Source of the DNA: Streptomyces sp. ISL-100
GTDB lineage: Bacteria > Actinomycetota > Actinomycetes > Streptomycetales > Streptomycetaceae
DNA length: 64,000 nt
Assembly (NCBI RefSeq): GCF_018614615.1
Contig: NZ_JAGGOK010000025.1
Location: 1-64,000, forward strand
Reading direction: 5' to 3'
Shown: positions 49,150 through 59,600 of the stretch, piece after piece
Layout: every line of letters begins with the position of its first letter
Position numbering within the stretch: position 1 is the first letter of the stretch
Notes under the pieces: generated by a model
What the model was told of the DNA's origin: nothing
What the model saw: the letters and a program-made list of their open reading frames with translations, nothing else
Databases searched by the model: none
Made by a program: the position numbers and the translations under genes

Positions 49150-49381
49150 TCTGTGCCCCCCGTGGCCCCCGGCACCAGCACGTCACGCCCGAGCAGAAGC
49201 CGAGTTCCTGCGGCAGGTGTTCCCAGGTGATGCGCTGGAACACCAGCCGGTCCGGATGCCGCTTGCATCCCGGATGCCGGGTCCTGCGCTCCACCTTGGG
49301 CAGCAGCGGCTCGATCATCGCCCACAGCTCGTCGTCGACTTCCCACGGCTTCGGCCGCGCCACCCAGCACCCCCAGGTCAC
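49150..49381 (-). mobile_element. 5' remnant of an IS5-family transposase
   Basis: From GTG 49381 the reading is VTWGCWVARPKPWEVDDELW, AMIEPLLPKVERRTRHPGCK, RHPDRLVFQ then, after an internal deletion, ITWEHLPQELGFCSGVTCW. This is the DUF4096-type N-terminus of Streptomyces IS5-group transposases. The catalytic DDE part is absent. GATCATTTCGTTAGGAG at about 49411-49427, upstream of the start, resembles an IS end. A dead element fused to the front of the PIN toxin-antitoxin pair. Confidence 0.8.
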
Positions 49382-49626
49382 CAGTCCCCGAGTGGTCCAA
49401 TCACCTCGAAGATCATTTCGTTAGGAGTTCTTACCGTAATCGGGAAGCCAGAATCCCAGCCTGCAGTGCCACGCTTCATGCGTCCTTGCTGGCGCGCCCC
49501 ACAACCTTGATCGACGACTCGTGGACGGGCAATAGTCAAGACTTGTGGATGAGCTGTGTAGCTCGTGTCGTTCCCTGGACTGCGTGATGTTGGTTCGGGT
49601 GGTGCTGGAGCCCGGTGTGTCCCGGC

Positions 49627-50061
49627 TCAGCCCTTGACCGGTTCCACGTGAATGGGCTCAGCTCCGCCCAGGTAGAGCATGCACCCCGCGTCCTCCATGT
49701 CGACGTCCATCCTCTCCGGTGGGACGACGTAGATTCCTGCGGTGGGTGCGGGAGCCCAGCCGAGGCTGCGTGGAGGGTCGTACTCCTCGTAGTGCCCCAC
49801 GTAGAGTCGGGTCGGCGGGATCGACACGGTGCAAACGCCTCCAACACGGAGGGCGGAAGCTACCGGTTCGAGACGATATGGACTCCATTCCTGATGGGAA
49901 TCGCCGTGCGGGAGGGCGACTTGCCCGTTCCATCGGAAACTAGAGGAATTGTCGATCGCTCCCCACGGCCATTCCAGAGTGATGTAGCGATCTACCGTGA
50001 CCACCCGAGCGATTGCCGGCTCACAGGAGACGATCACTTCGTCGCCGTTCCGAGGAACCAT
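49627..50061 (-). CDS. Hypothetical protein between two transposase scars
   Basis: A 144-residue protein I do not recognise: GDEVIVSCEPAIARVVTVDR, YITLEWPWGAIDNSSSFRWN, GVCTVSIPPTRLYVGHYEEY, GIYVVPPERMDVDMEDAGCM, LYLGGAEPIHVEPVKG. It is beta-rich and acidic with no membrane segment or signal peptide. GC at third positions looks lower than the genome norm, and it lies between IS5-like and IS256-like debris, so it was probably carried in with mobile DNA. An immunity-type role is possible but only by context. Confidence 0.6.
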   Translation of the reverse strand: MVPRNGDEVIVSCEPAIARVVTVDRYITLEWPWGAIDNSSSFRWNGQVALPHGDSHQEWSPYRLEPVASALRVGGVCTVSIPPTRLYVGHYEEYDPPRSLGWAPAPTAGIYVVPPERMDVDMEDAGCMLYLGGAEPIHVEPVKG

Positions 50062-50175
50062 GTCTGATCACCTTTGTTCCGGTCATGGGATGGAGAGGAA
50101 TGGTCAAGACCTATGGACTGGACAGCCCACCGGCAGTGTGGGGAGACAGGCCAGATTCTGGACTCATCCTCCCGC

Positions 50176-50503
50176 TCAGGCGGCCTGCTCCTGGCGCTCG
50201 ACCAGAACCCCATTCTCGAACCTGACGCCGGCCCGGACCAGGGGCACCAGGTGTGCTCCGGTGATCGCCCGCCAGCGGGCCTGCCCGGACTCCACCAGCT
50301 TGAACACCATCGCTAGAGCCGCGGCCGGGCTGCCCGCGCCGCGGGTGACCTTGGTGCGCAGCTTGACCGTGGAGAACGTGGACTCGATGGGGTTGGTGGT
50401 CCTCAGGTGGATCCAGTGCTGGCGGGGAAGCCGTAGAACGCGAGCAGTTCCTCGGCGTCGTCGGCGATCTTCGCGACGGCCTTGGGGCCGGGTACGGGTT
50501 TGC
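50176..50503 (-). mobile_element. 3' remnant of an IS256-family (mutator) transposase
   Basis: Read on the minus strand: PGPKAVAKIADDAEELLAFY, GFPA, then after a one-base loss, HWIHLRTTNPIESTFSTVKL, RTKVTRGAGSPAAALAMVFK, LVESGQARWRAITGAHLVPL, VRAGVRFENGVLVERQEQAA and stop. R-T-T-N-P-I-E-S-x-F is the IS256 signature containing the catalytic Glu. The front two thirds are absent. It lies just upstream of the XRE regulator gene, on the opposite strand. Confidence 0.88.
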
Positions 50504-50591
50504 TGGGAGACGGGGACGGTATCCGGTCGGCTGATCTGGGGCTGGCGTTCGGGGGTTACCGTCTGAGTGTTGCCGCAGAACGGAGTTCATC

Positions 50592-51788
50592 GTGACGCAG
50601 AGCATCGAGGAGCACATCGGGGCTCGGGTCGCCCGTATCCGTAAGCAGCGGGGGCTGACGCAGCAGGGGCTAGCGATGCGCGCCAATGTCTCCAAGTCGC
50701 TGCTGTCGAAGGTCGAGTGCGGGCAGAAGCCCGCTTCTCCGGCCTTGATCGCTGCATGCGCCCGCGCACTGGGTGTCTCTACGTCCGATCTACTGGGGCA
50801 GCCTTACGCGGAGGAGCTGCGGCGTGACCGGATGGACGCGTTGATACAGCCGATCCGTGAGGGCATGGAGAACTGGGATGTGGCACTGAACTGGGAGACG
50901 GCACCCCGTCCGGCCGCACTCATCCGGGCCGATGTCCAACAGGCCCTCGTCCGGCGCCGTCAGGCCGAGTACACGGACATGGTGCGGGACTTGCCCGGCT
51001 TGATTGACGAGTCGGTTCAGGCTGTCCACCTCGGTACCGGCGAAGAGCAGCGGCTGGCGTACGAGTGTCTGGCTGGGACGTTCCGCTGTGTGTTCACCGT
51101 GGCGTGGAACTTCGGCTATATCGACCTCGCCACAGTCGCGCTGGACCGGTTGGCGTGGACTGCGCCGCGTGCCGATGAGCCGGGCCTGGCGGCTATGCAC
51201 GCCTATCTCCGTGCGCAGACCACCATGTCATCCGGACGGTACGACATCGGGGTTCGCGTGATCGACCGGGCTCTGCGGGAGCTTGAAGGCCAGGAAGCGC
51301 GTCGGCCAGCGGGCATCGAGGCTATGCGGGGCGTGATGCATCTGCGTGCCGCGGTGATCGCGGGACGGATGAAGGACCGGGAACATGCGGATGTGCGTCT
51401 GGCCGAGGCCCGTGCCATCGGTCTCAGGACGGGTGAGCTGCCCGACTACGGAGTGACCTGGGGGCCGGTGAACGTCGGAGTCCACGCCGTGGCGATTGCC
51501 TCCGAGATGGACGATTTCGGGCGCGCGGTCGAACTCGCCGAGGATGTACGGATCCCGCGTGGCTGGACCCGCTCCCGAGCCGGGCATCACTGGATGGATC
51601 TGGGACGCGCGCACGTCTGGGCGGACCATCCTGAGCAGGCGCTGGACTGCTTGCAGCGCGCCCGGCGGATCGCGCCGCAGCAGACGCGCTACCACCCGAC
51701 GGTGCGGGAGACGGTGCTGGCGCTCAAGCGGCGTGAGCGGGCCCGAAATAGCTCGCTGTCCCAGTACGCGGAGTGGGTCGGGATCTAG
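50592..51788 (+). CDS. XRE-family helix-turn-helix regulator
   Basis: A 398-residue Streptomyces-type regulator. The HTH_31/XRE domain covers about residues 8-65: IGARVARIRKQRGLTQQGLA, MRANVSKSLLSKVECGQKPA, LIAACARALGVSTSDLLG. The remaining 330 residues are helical TPR-like repeats (EEQRLAYECLAGTFRCVFTV, YIDLATVALDRLAWTAPRAD, DHPEQALDCLQRARRI), a probable ligand- or peptide-sensing part. GTG 50592 is the start. The two small genes downstream on the same strand are probably its partners. Such regulator-plus-small-protein sets are multi-copy in Streptomyces. Confidence 0.9.
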   Translation: MTQSIEEHIGARVARIRKQRGLTQQGLAMRANVSKSLLSKVECGQKPASPALIAACARALGVSTSDLLGQPYAEELRRDRMDALIQPIREGMENWDVALNWETAPRPAALIRADVQQALVRRRQAEYTDMVRDLPGLIDESVQAVHLGTGEEQRLAYECLAGTFRCVFTVAWNFGYIDLATVALDRLAWTAPRADEPGLAAMHAYLRAQTTMSSGRYDIGVRVIDRALRELEGQEARRPAGIEAMRGVMHLRAAVIAGRMKDREHADVRLAEARAIGLRTGELPDYGVTWGPVNVGVHAVAIASEMDDFGRAVELAEDVRIPRGWTRSRAGHHWMDLGRAHVWADHPEQALDCLQRARRIAPQQTRYHPTVRETVLALKRRERARNSSLSQYAEWVGI

Positions 51789-51925
51789 CAGTTTCCGGGG
51801 CCGGGAAGTTGCACGGTTCGGTGCAACTGCCTTGCACCGCCAGTCGGCAGGCTGACATTCAGTCAGTACCCCCGCGACCGGGCGAACGGTCCGGGGGCGT
51901 GGCCAACGCCGATTGGAGCGTCAAC

Positions 51926-52231
51926 ATGCCGCACTGTATCGCCCATATCTTCGAGCCGCTGTGGCGACTTGCATGGCCCGCTGAGGGCCGCCATCGCAGA
52001 GCCGACCGCCGGTCCTCCGCAGCCAGCACCGGCACACCAACCGCGCGCCTGCCGCACGTACCCATGCCGCCGTTGCGGGGCGAAGGGATCGGGATCGTCC
52101 GCCCGCACCTGGTCGCGCATGAGCGGCAGGAGGCAAGGCGGCAGCGGATTCGGCGGCGTGCGTTGTGGCTGGCGGTGCACGGCATCGACGTCGGTTCCCG
52201 GCTGATCCACGGTGTGGAGGTAACAGCGTGA
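51926..52231 (+). CDS. Small basic hypothetical protein following the XRE regulator
   Basis: A 101-residue protein: MPHCIAHIFEPLWRLAWPAE, GRHRRADRRSSA, then RGEGIGIVRPHLVAHERQEA, RRQRIRRRALWLAVHGIDVG. It is Arg-rich, with a Trp-rich N-terminal stretch and no membrane segment. ATG 51926 has TTGGAG seven bases upstream. Its stop overlaps the next gene (TGATG). I recall similar proteins after XRE regulators in other Streptomyces, always unnamed. Nucleic acid or membrane binding is possible from composition only. Confidence 0.7.
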   Translation: MPHCIAHIFEPLWRLAWPAEGRHRRADRRSSAASTGTPTARLPHVPMPPLRGEGIGIVRPHLVAHERQEARRQRIRRRALWLAVHGIDVGSRLIHGVEVTA

Positions 52232-52554
52232 TGAGCCTGACCGATGAACTGCGCCTCCTTCCGTGGGCGGGGCCGGAAGGGAAGCCGTGCTACCTGTCCA
52301 GCGACGGGGCCGGGTTCATGTCGCGCCTCGCCGACAACATGGAAGCGGCTCAACTCGGCCTGGCCGGTGAACTCATCGAGGAAGCGCAGCAGGTCCTTGC
52401 TGACCGTGCGTGGACACCCGGTGAACTTCACCTGCTGACGGTCCAGTTGACCGAGGCGCTGGCGAATGCGCACCGCATCGCGGTGAGCCGTGGCGCACGC
52501 CTGCCCATGCCCGCCTTCGAAGACTCTGATGCCCTCGACGACGACGTGATGTGA
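52231..52554 (+). CDS. Small acidic hypothetical protein, third gene of the XRE unit
   Basis: A 107-residue protein: MSLTDELRLLPWAGPEGKPC, YLSSDGAGFMSRLADNMEAA, QLGLAGELIEEAQQVLADRA, WTPGELHLLTVQLTEALANA. It is helical and acidic, the charge opposite of the gene before it. Start is ATG 52231, or GTG 52228 three bases earlier, which has GGAGG seven bases upstream. The unit ends at the hairpin 52632-52666. It may bind the XRE regulator or the basic partner protein (inference from order and charge). Confidence 0.75.
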   Translation: MSLTDELRLLPWAGPEGKPCYLSSDGAGFMSRLADNMEAAQLGLAGELIEEAQQVLADRAWTPGELHLLTVQLTEALANAHRIAVSRGARLPMPAFEDSDALDDDVM

Positions 52555-52631
52555 CCTTGGCGTTCGCCCCCGTCCGACGCGGCTGACCTGCCAACTCGAC
52601 CCCAGCGCGATGCGCACTTGACAAAAACAGA

Positions 52632-52666
52632 GAGTCCCCGGAGGAATCACTTTTCTCCGGGGACTC
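52632..52666. terminator. Perfect 12-bp hairpin
   Basis: GAGTCCCCGGAG (52632-52643) and CTCCGGGGACTC (52655-52666) are exact complements around an 11-base loop. It lies 78 bases past the XRE unit and is preceded by ACAAAAAC, so on the minus strand it has a short U-run (GTTTTTGT) and may serve that direction too. Confidence 0.8.
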
Positions 52667-52685
52667 CTGCGTTCCGGCGCTCGTC

Positions 52686-52808
52686 TCAGTTGGCGTCGCG
52701 GCCTTCGGCGCCGCCGCCCTCCAGGCGCTCGATGGAGGAGTTGGCAAACCATGCTTCCCCGTCCGGCAGGACGTAATAGACCCTGCCTGGCTCGACGCCG
52801 AAGGCCCC
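52686..52808 (-). pseudogene. C-terminal scrap of a small protein without a start codon
   Basis: Forty codons bounded by stops read GAFGVEPGRVYYVLPDGEAW then FANSSIERLEGGGAEGRDAN. PGRVYYVLPDGEAWFANSSIE looks protein-like, but there is no ATG, GTG or TTG in frame. It is probably the end of a lost gene. The stretch from 52809 to 53020 holds nothing else I can support. Confidence 0.5.
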
Positions 52809-53020
52809 CTACAAACCTGGCACGAGGTGGCCGTGGTGGTTCCGCGACAGCTGATAAAGGACGGTTCCTGATGTGGTCTGGAGGGCGAGGGCCGGATCTG
52901 CCTGGAACGCGACGTATTGTCGTCACCGCCGTGAAGGACGGCCCACCCGGCGGACTTCGCGGGGCTGGGCCACGGAGAAACTCAGCACATCTGGTACAGA
53001 TCAGCCGCACCCCCGAACGA

Positions 53021-53052
53021 CGACCGCCCCCGGAAGTCCCCGGGGGCGGTCG
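53021..53052 (-). terminator. Perfect 13-bp hairpin after the SUKH immunity gene
   Basis: CGACCGCCCCCGG (53021-53033) and CCGGGGGCGGTCG (53040-53052) are exact complements with a 6-base loop, 22 bases past the immunity gene stop. It should end the Rhs toxin-immunity transcript. Confidence 0.88.
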
Positions 53053-53074
53053 CGCGCGTCGCTAGGGGGATGGC

Positions 53075-53620
53075 TCAGCCGTCAAGCCCCAGCACTTGGG
53101 GGTCATCACTCGGGAAGTTCTTCGGCATGCCCGGCACATGGATGGTGCGCCGATACACGCCGACCAGGAATTCCACGGCGCCGACCGGGAACTCCGACCA
53201 GTCGCCGTTGTCGCCGCGGACGACCACCGGCCATGCGTCCGGGTCCGCGGGGCTCGTCCTCCAGTAGAAGCAGTCCCCCGAATAGGACTCCGCCCAGCTG
53301 ATTAGGCCTCCCGGCTGCGGGTAGGGAACGTAGTCCTCGGTGTCGCCCATCTCGTACAGATCCTGAAGGATCTCGTCCTCCCTGGACTCGGACGCCCATG
53401 ACGCCTCGGCGCCGGGCCGGGGAACGGACACCTTCAGGAAGTCGTCGATGACCATGATCGGATACGCCTCCGTCAGGGAGCGGAAGTCCGAGGGCAGCGC
53501 CGTCCCGAGGTCCGCCTCGAGGGCGGTCCAGTCCACGCTGCGCCCGACTGTCACACGCCACTGCGTCATCGACGGGAGCGCTGCCTCCAGCTCCTCGATC
53601 CTCAGCATGTCGTCTGCCAT
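53075..53620 (-). CDS. SMI1/KNR4 (SUKH) family immunity protein
   Basis: A 181-residue SUKH-type protein: VDWTALEADLGTALPSDFRS, LTEAYPIMVIDDFLKVSVPR, GLISWAESYSGDCFYWRTSP, WPVVVRGDNGDWSEFPVGAV, EFLVGVYRRT. These follow the family core (L-G-x-x-L-P-x-D-y and the W-x-x-S/D-x-G-D-x-x-x-W strand pair). SUKH proteins neutralise nuclease toxins of polymorphic toxin systems. Its ATG (53620) lies 19 bases inside the 3' end of the Rhs toxin gene, so toxin and antidote are translated from one message, and it is almost certainly the cognate immunity protein. Confidence 0.92.
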   Translation of the reverse strand: MADDMLRIEELEAALPSMTQWRVTVGRSVDWTALEADLGTALPSDFRSLTEAYPIMVIDDFLKVSVPRPGAEASWASESREDEILQDLYEMGDTEDYVPYPQPGGLISWAESYSGDCFYWRTSPADPDAWPVVVRGDNGDWSEFPVGAVEFLVGVYRRTIHVPGMPKNFPSDDPQVLGLDG

Positions 53621-56600
53621 TCCGTGATGTTCTTGACCGTCACGTTGTCGAACAATACTCCATTCTCGGTGCGGGCGGACATGGTAATACTGTCCGGCAT
53701 TCCCTCGGCGTGGCTGTGGTTGACCTTTCCTGTGTATTGCACCCAGTTCCCTGCTGCGAGCTGCTTTTCCATCTTGATCTCGCAGCGCCGCATGCCGCTC
53801 TTGTTCATGCGGGAGAACCCGGTGAACAGGTTCTCGTTGACCCAGTCGCCGCCCACCTTGTCGCCGACGATATGCGTGCGGTCAAAGATGTTCCCTTTCC
53901 CCGACCTGGGGGTGTTCTGCGCGGGGTCCGGGAATCCGTACACGTTCACCGCGCCCGTGTCTCTATCCGCGAGCGGGGCCTTGAGGTCGCTCGGGCAGAT
54001 CAGCGCCGTCGCGCCTTGGGCACGGCCCTCGCCGTCCAGCTCCTCGTACTGGAACCGGGACGACTTCGGCTCGGAGTCACAGCGCTCCTCCTCGTCGTCG
54101 CTGTCCGTGTCGCCGCCCGGACGCCCCCTGGGGGCAGGGGCGGGCGTCGGCTCGTCATCTTGGCCCGCCTCTGCGGCGGCCTCGTCGATGGCTTGGCCGG
54201 CCTCCTGGGCCGCCGTGACCACTGCCGCGGTCGTGACCGTGGCCACCACCGCTACGGCGATGACCTCGATGACGGGGATTGCGACCAGGATGAGCGGGAA
54301 GAAGTGACCGTCGACCTCGACGTTGCTCACCGGGTTGCCGCCGGTGAAGGCGTAGCGGTTACCAGTGAAGGGGTCGGACCCGAGCCGCATATCGGCTAGA
54401 GCGCCGTTGTACATGTCCCGCGAGGTGAAGCGGTTCAGGCCCGGGCTGTAGTCGCGGAAGCCCATGTCGTAGGTTCCGCTGGCGGCGTCCCAGCGCTTCG
54501 CGTTGAAGCGGTAGGAGTTGTGCATCTCCTTTTCGGGCTGGGCGGCATCGGGCTTGTCGATGCCGGTGAACTCGGAGGTGTCGTTGCTGCCGTAGGCCGT
54601 GTACCCGTAGGTCGAAGCGGTGTTGCCGTTCTTGTCGGTGAGGGTCTCGGTGTCGGTGTGGCCGTTGTAGCCGTAGACGCCCAGGTCTTCGGTGCCGTCG
54701 CTGTTGCGCTTGATCTGCGACAGCCGCTCGCCCCACGGGCTGTACTGGTACGACTTGGTGATCTCACCGGCGACGCGCTCATCGAGCATCTCCTCGGACA
54801 TGCCGAGGTAGTTGAAGTCGGTGGTCTTGGTGCCCTCCGTCTTGGCCGTGGTGCGGTCCAACGGGTCGTAGACGTACTTGGTGCTCTTCGACGTGCCGTC
54901 GGGCTCCACCTTGGTGTGCTCGACGACGTGGTCGAATCCGTCGTACGTGTTGTCCGCCAGGACCTTGCCACCGGAGGTCACGTTGTCCATGCGGCCGTAG
55001 GCGTCGTAGTTGTACGTCTGGAGGACGCCGCCGGTGGTCGCATTCAGCAGTCGGTTGCGGTCGTAGGTGAAGGTGGTCGACGTGCCCTTCATGTTCTGGC
55101 TGATGACGTTGGCGTTGTCGTCGTGGACGTACGTCTCCGTGCCGGCGCCGCTGCCCGTCTTGGTCAGCTTCGCGAGCCGGTTGGCCGGATCGTAGGTGTA
55201 GTCCGTGGTCGAGTCGAGGTACGCCGAGTGGTTGTCGGCGTTCATCTTCTTCGAGACGTCCTGCGACTTGTTGCCGTTGGCGTCGTAGGCGTACGTGTGC
55301 GAGGCGACCAGCGTGGTGGCGTCGGCCTTCTTCTCGACCGTGCTCTTGAGGTTCCCGTTCAGGTAGTAGCCGTAGTCGACCGTGTTCTTGTTTGCCTTGG
55401 TCTCCCTCAGCCGCTCGCCGCGGTCGTTGTAGGTGTACTCGGTGACCTTCGGGGCGGCGTCCGCAGCACTCTTGCCGACCTGGACCGTCTTGACGAGGTC
55501 CCGCAAGTCGTAGGTGTACTGCGAATACTGGTCGGGGTGAGTGACGGTCTCCGGCTGGCCGTTCGCGTTGTACGCGTAGGAGGTGGACTTCTTCTCCTGG
55601 CCGGCGAGCGCCTCGGTGACCTTCTGGACCTGGTTGAGGCCGTCGTAGGTCATCGTGTACGCGTCGACCATGGTGCCTGACGATGTGTCATCGATCGACG
55701 TTGTGTTGCCGTTGGCGTCGTAGGCGTAGGCGAACGACTTGCGCTCCGTGCCCGCGGACGGTGCGTCCGTGCGGCTCTTCAGCGACCCGTCGGGGTAGTA
55801 CGTCCAGCCCATCGTCCGTGACGCCGTACCACCGGCTGAGGTCAGCGTCCGCGAGGCCTGCTGCCCCATCGCGTCGTAGTCGTACGTCGTGCGGATGTCC
55901 CACGAATCGACGCTGGTCTTGGACCAGCCGTTGTCCCAGTAGGTGTAGTCGGTGTCGTTGCGTACCGTCTGGCCTTCCGACGGCGGTGCCGACACCTTCT
56001 TGACCCGTCCCACTTCGTCGTACACGGTCTGCGTGTACACGTTCGGGCTGTTGTAGCGGGTGTCCGCCGGGTCGTACGGCATGTACGCCTTGACCGGCCG
56101 GTTGAGCTTGTCGAACTCGGTACGGGTGGCGAAGTCCTCCGTGCTGGCGGTGTTCACACCGCGGGGAGAGACGACCTTGGTGCGGTTACCGGCCTGGTCG
56201 TACTCGAACTTGGTCGTACGGACCGTGGTCCCCAGGTAGGGAACCCGCTGCTCGACTACCGCGCCCCGCTCGTCGTAGACGGTCTCGGTCTTGTTGCGCT
56301 CCGGGTCCGTCGTCTCCGTGGGCTTTGAGTCCCGGTCGTAGCCGATGGTGGTGTACTTGCCGGCGGCGTCCGTGGCCTTGACGACCCGGTGGTTCAGGTC
56401 ATAGGCGGTCTTGGACGTGTAGTCCGTCGTGTCGGCAGTGGCGTTCTTCTTGGGGTCGCTGACCGTGACCAGGTTGCCGACGTTGTCGTACTCGTAGGAG
56501 ACCTTGTCGCCCGTCGAGTTCAGCACCGAGGTGATCTGATAGGTCGCGTCGTAATTGTTGGTGGTGACGTAGTCCGTCAGGTCGGCGGAGGTCGCCGAGC

Positions 56601-59600
56601 CCTTCGGCTCGGTCGTTGTCTTGAGGTTGCCGACCTTGTCGTAGGTGTAGGTGCTCTTCCGGCCGGTGGTGACGTTGTTGGCCGGAGCGCTGGCCTCCGT
56701 GATCAGGTCGTTGCCGTTGTAGACCGCTTCGGAAATTGCTCCATTCGGAGCCGTGGCCTTGGTGATGTTGTCGTTGACGTCGTACACCGGGGCCGGTGTG
56801 GTGATGTAGATCCCTGTCGCTTGGTTCTTCGGAACCTTGCTGACTAGCGGGCGGCCAAAGGTGTCGTACGTCTGCGTCGTCGACTTTTCCAGCGCGTCGG
56901 TGACCTGGGCGACCTGGCCGCGCTCGTCGTACACGTACTTCGTCGCGTGCAACTCGGGGTCGGTGATGGTCTTCGGGTAACCAACCACGTCATAGTCCGA
57001 GTTGACGGTGACGTTGCCGTTGGCATCGACGGCCTTGGCCAGCTGTCCGAAACCGTCGTACTCGTACTTCGTGGTGTAGTCGTCAACGGTCGACGACGCC
57101 ACGCCCTTGGGGTCGGTGACCGTTTTCACATTGCCGAAGGCGTCATAGCCGAACTGGTGAGTGCGGCCCGCCGGCGAGGTCTTCGTGAAGAGGTCTGCGG
57201 AGTACCCGTCCAGACGCGTCTGATACGCGTACTTCGCAGAGTTCGGCAGACTGCCGTCGTTCGCCGGGTCGCAGTAGTAGGTGGCAATCAGCTGCGTGGA
57301 CGTCCAGGACTTGGTCGTCTCCGCATCCCACTGCCGCAGCGGATAGCCGGTCTTCTGGTCGTAGCAGAAGGCCGTCTTGGCTCCGTTCGTCTCCTCCAGG
57401 TACGTGACGTTGTTGTCGGCGTCCCAGTTCATCTTGGTCGTCTCGGACTTGGCGTTGGTGACCTGCACCTGCCGCCCGAAATCGTCCACGACGTAGGTGG
57501 CGGCGTTCGACTCGGCGTCCGTGACCGTGGTGTTGGTGAACTTGAGGTTCGCAACGTTTGGCTTGTACGCGAAACCGGTGGTGCCCCTCAGACGGTCGGT
57601 GATCGTCTGCGTCCACCAGTGGTACTTCGGATCGTCACCCTCCTTGGGGAAGTAGTACGCCAGGTCGGTCGCGTTGCCCCGGGGGTCAGTGATCTTGACC
57701 AGCTTGACGTTCTTCTTGCCCTGGACGGCGTCGTAGGTGAACTTGAAGACCTTCGGCGCCCCGTTGGTCGAGCCCTCACCGTCGATGAACTGCCCGAGCA
57801 GGCCCTCTTTGGTGTAGTAGAAGGAGATCTTGCGGCCCGAGATGTCCGTCATGGACTTCACGTGGTCGTAGATGTTGTGGTTGTTCAGGTTGGTGCCGGA
57901 GACCTTGGCGCCGGTGGCGTCGATGTACTCGTAGGTCGCGTCACCCTTGTTGTAGTAGTCGACCGTCAGGGACTGACGGCCCGCTGGGTCGGTGACGTAC
58001 GCGAGGAACTTGGCCGCCTTGCCGTTGGCCTTGTGCTCCTCGTAGGTGAACAACTGAGTGTTGCCGTTCTGGTCGATCGACGACGTCATGTAGCCGTCAC
58101 AACCGAACAGGAACCGCGTGCCGTCCGGACGGGTCATCGTCCAGGCGTCCGGGATCGGGTCCTTCGCCGGCGTGCAGTCCAGGTTCGCCTTCGGGGCGAG
58201 CTTGTAATGCACCCCCGCCGGGGCCTTCCAGCTGCCATCCGGCTCCTTGCGGAAGACGTGCGTCGTACCATCCCCGTCCGGCAGCCTGACCTCGGTCGGG
58301 CTCGGCTTCGGATGCAGCTCCAGATGCGCACCCATGCGGATGGGACCTGCCGCCTGGCCTGACCAGCCCGCACCGAGCACCGTGTCCGAGGTGTCCAGCG
58401 AGTTGTAGGAGAACCGGGCGAAGGTGCTCAGCCCGCGCCCCGGATTGCTGAACGCGTTGTAGGACCAGACGCTGTTGCCCGCGGCCAGGTTGTTCATCAG
58501 CGAAGCGCCGGCGCCGGTGTTCTTGCCCGTGTAGGCGTAGAACTTCTCCAGGCCGATCTGGTTGGAGGTCGGGTCCTCCACCGTGACGTTCTGGTTCAGC
58601 GGGGCGATGGTGCCGCCGGCCGACAGCCAGCTGCCGTCCGCGACCTTGCGTACGTCCCAGCCCAGCACGTAGTCGTTGCGCTTGTTGCCCGAGTCGGAGT
58701 TGATCGGGGTCTTGACCTGCGCCTTGATCGTCGCGGACTGGCCGGGCGCGAGGGTCGGGATGGCTGTCGAGACCTGGTTGCCGCCGTTGGTGACGTCGGT
58801 GCCGTCGGGCAGCTTCCAGGTGTACGACATCTGCCGCTCACCGGTGGCCCAGGTGGAGGCCGTGGTGTTGGTGACCGTCATGTCCACCGTGTAGGTGGAG
58901 TTCGGGGTCATCCGGGCCGGCGTCTGCGGCGCGTAGTACGTGTCCTCGGTCGTCGAGTCGACGTAGATGACCTGCATGTACGGGCGCAGCTGCGGGTCGG
59001 AGGCCTCCGAGGACAGGAACAGGGTGCGTTCCTGTGGGCCGGTGGTCGACTCGTCCTTGAGCTTGACCAGGACGCCCTTGTTGTTGGCCGGGGTCTTGAC
59101 CCAGGACTGCATCAGGGAGGTGGCGCCCCACCAGTGGCGGCCGACCTCGTCGGTGATCTGCGGGACGGTGTCCGCGACCGTGGCCGAGTAGTCGCCGCCT
59201 GCCGTGGTCCACGGGGTCGTGGCGTGGGCGTTGTTCCAGGTGGCGGCGGTTTCGGTGAAGTCGCGGGTCAGCGCGTGGAGTTCGTAGACCGCACCGTTGC
59301 TGGTGCTGGTGGTCTCCGCTCCCCACATGTACATCTTGTTTTCCAGCACCGTCGCGGTGGTGGGGATGTCGCTGGTGGGGAACTTGACGACGGCGCGGGT
59401 CTTTCCGTACGTCGAGGAGTTGTTGCCGACGCTCAGCCAGGTCTGGCCGACGTCCCAGGACTTGATCTTGTCCTGGTTGGTGGTGGGCTGGGCGGAGGAC
59501 AGGGTGGTGTCGTACTGGCCGCCGGCCGCCGGAGCCTGGATGATCTTCATCGTCCGGCCGGCCTTGGGGATGCCCACCACCCGGGTCGGGGACCCGAGTA

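Noticed and set aside
54400..58000. DNA repeats within the large Rhs gene as a mobile array
   Set aside because: They are the diverged YD protein repeats of the RHS family, not near-identical DNA copies.
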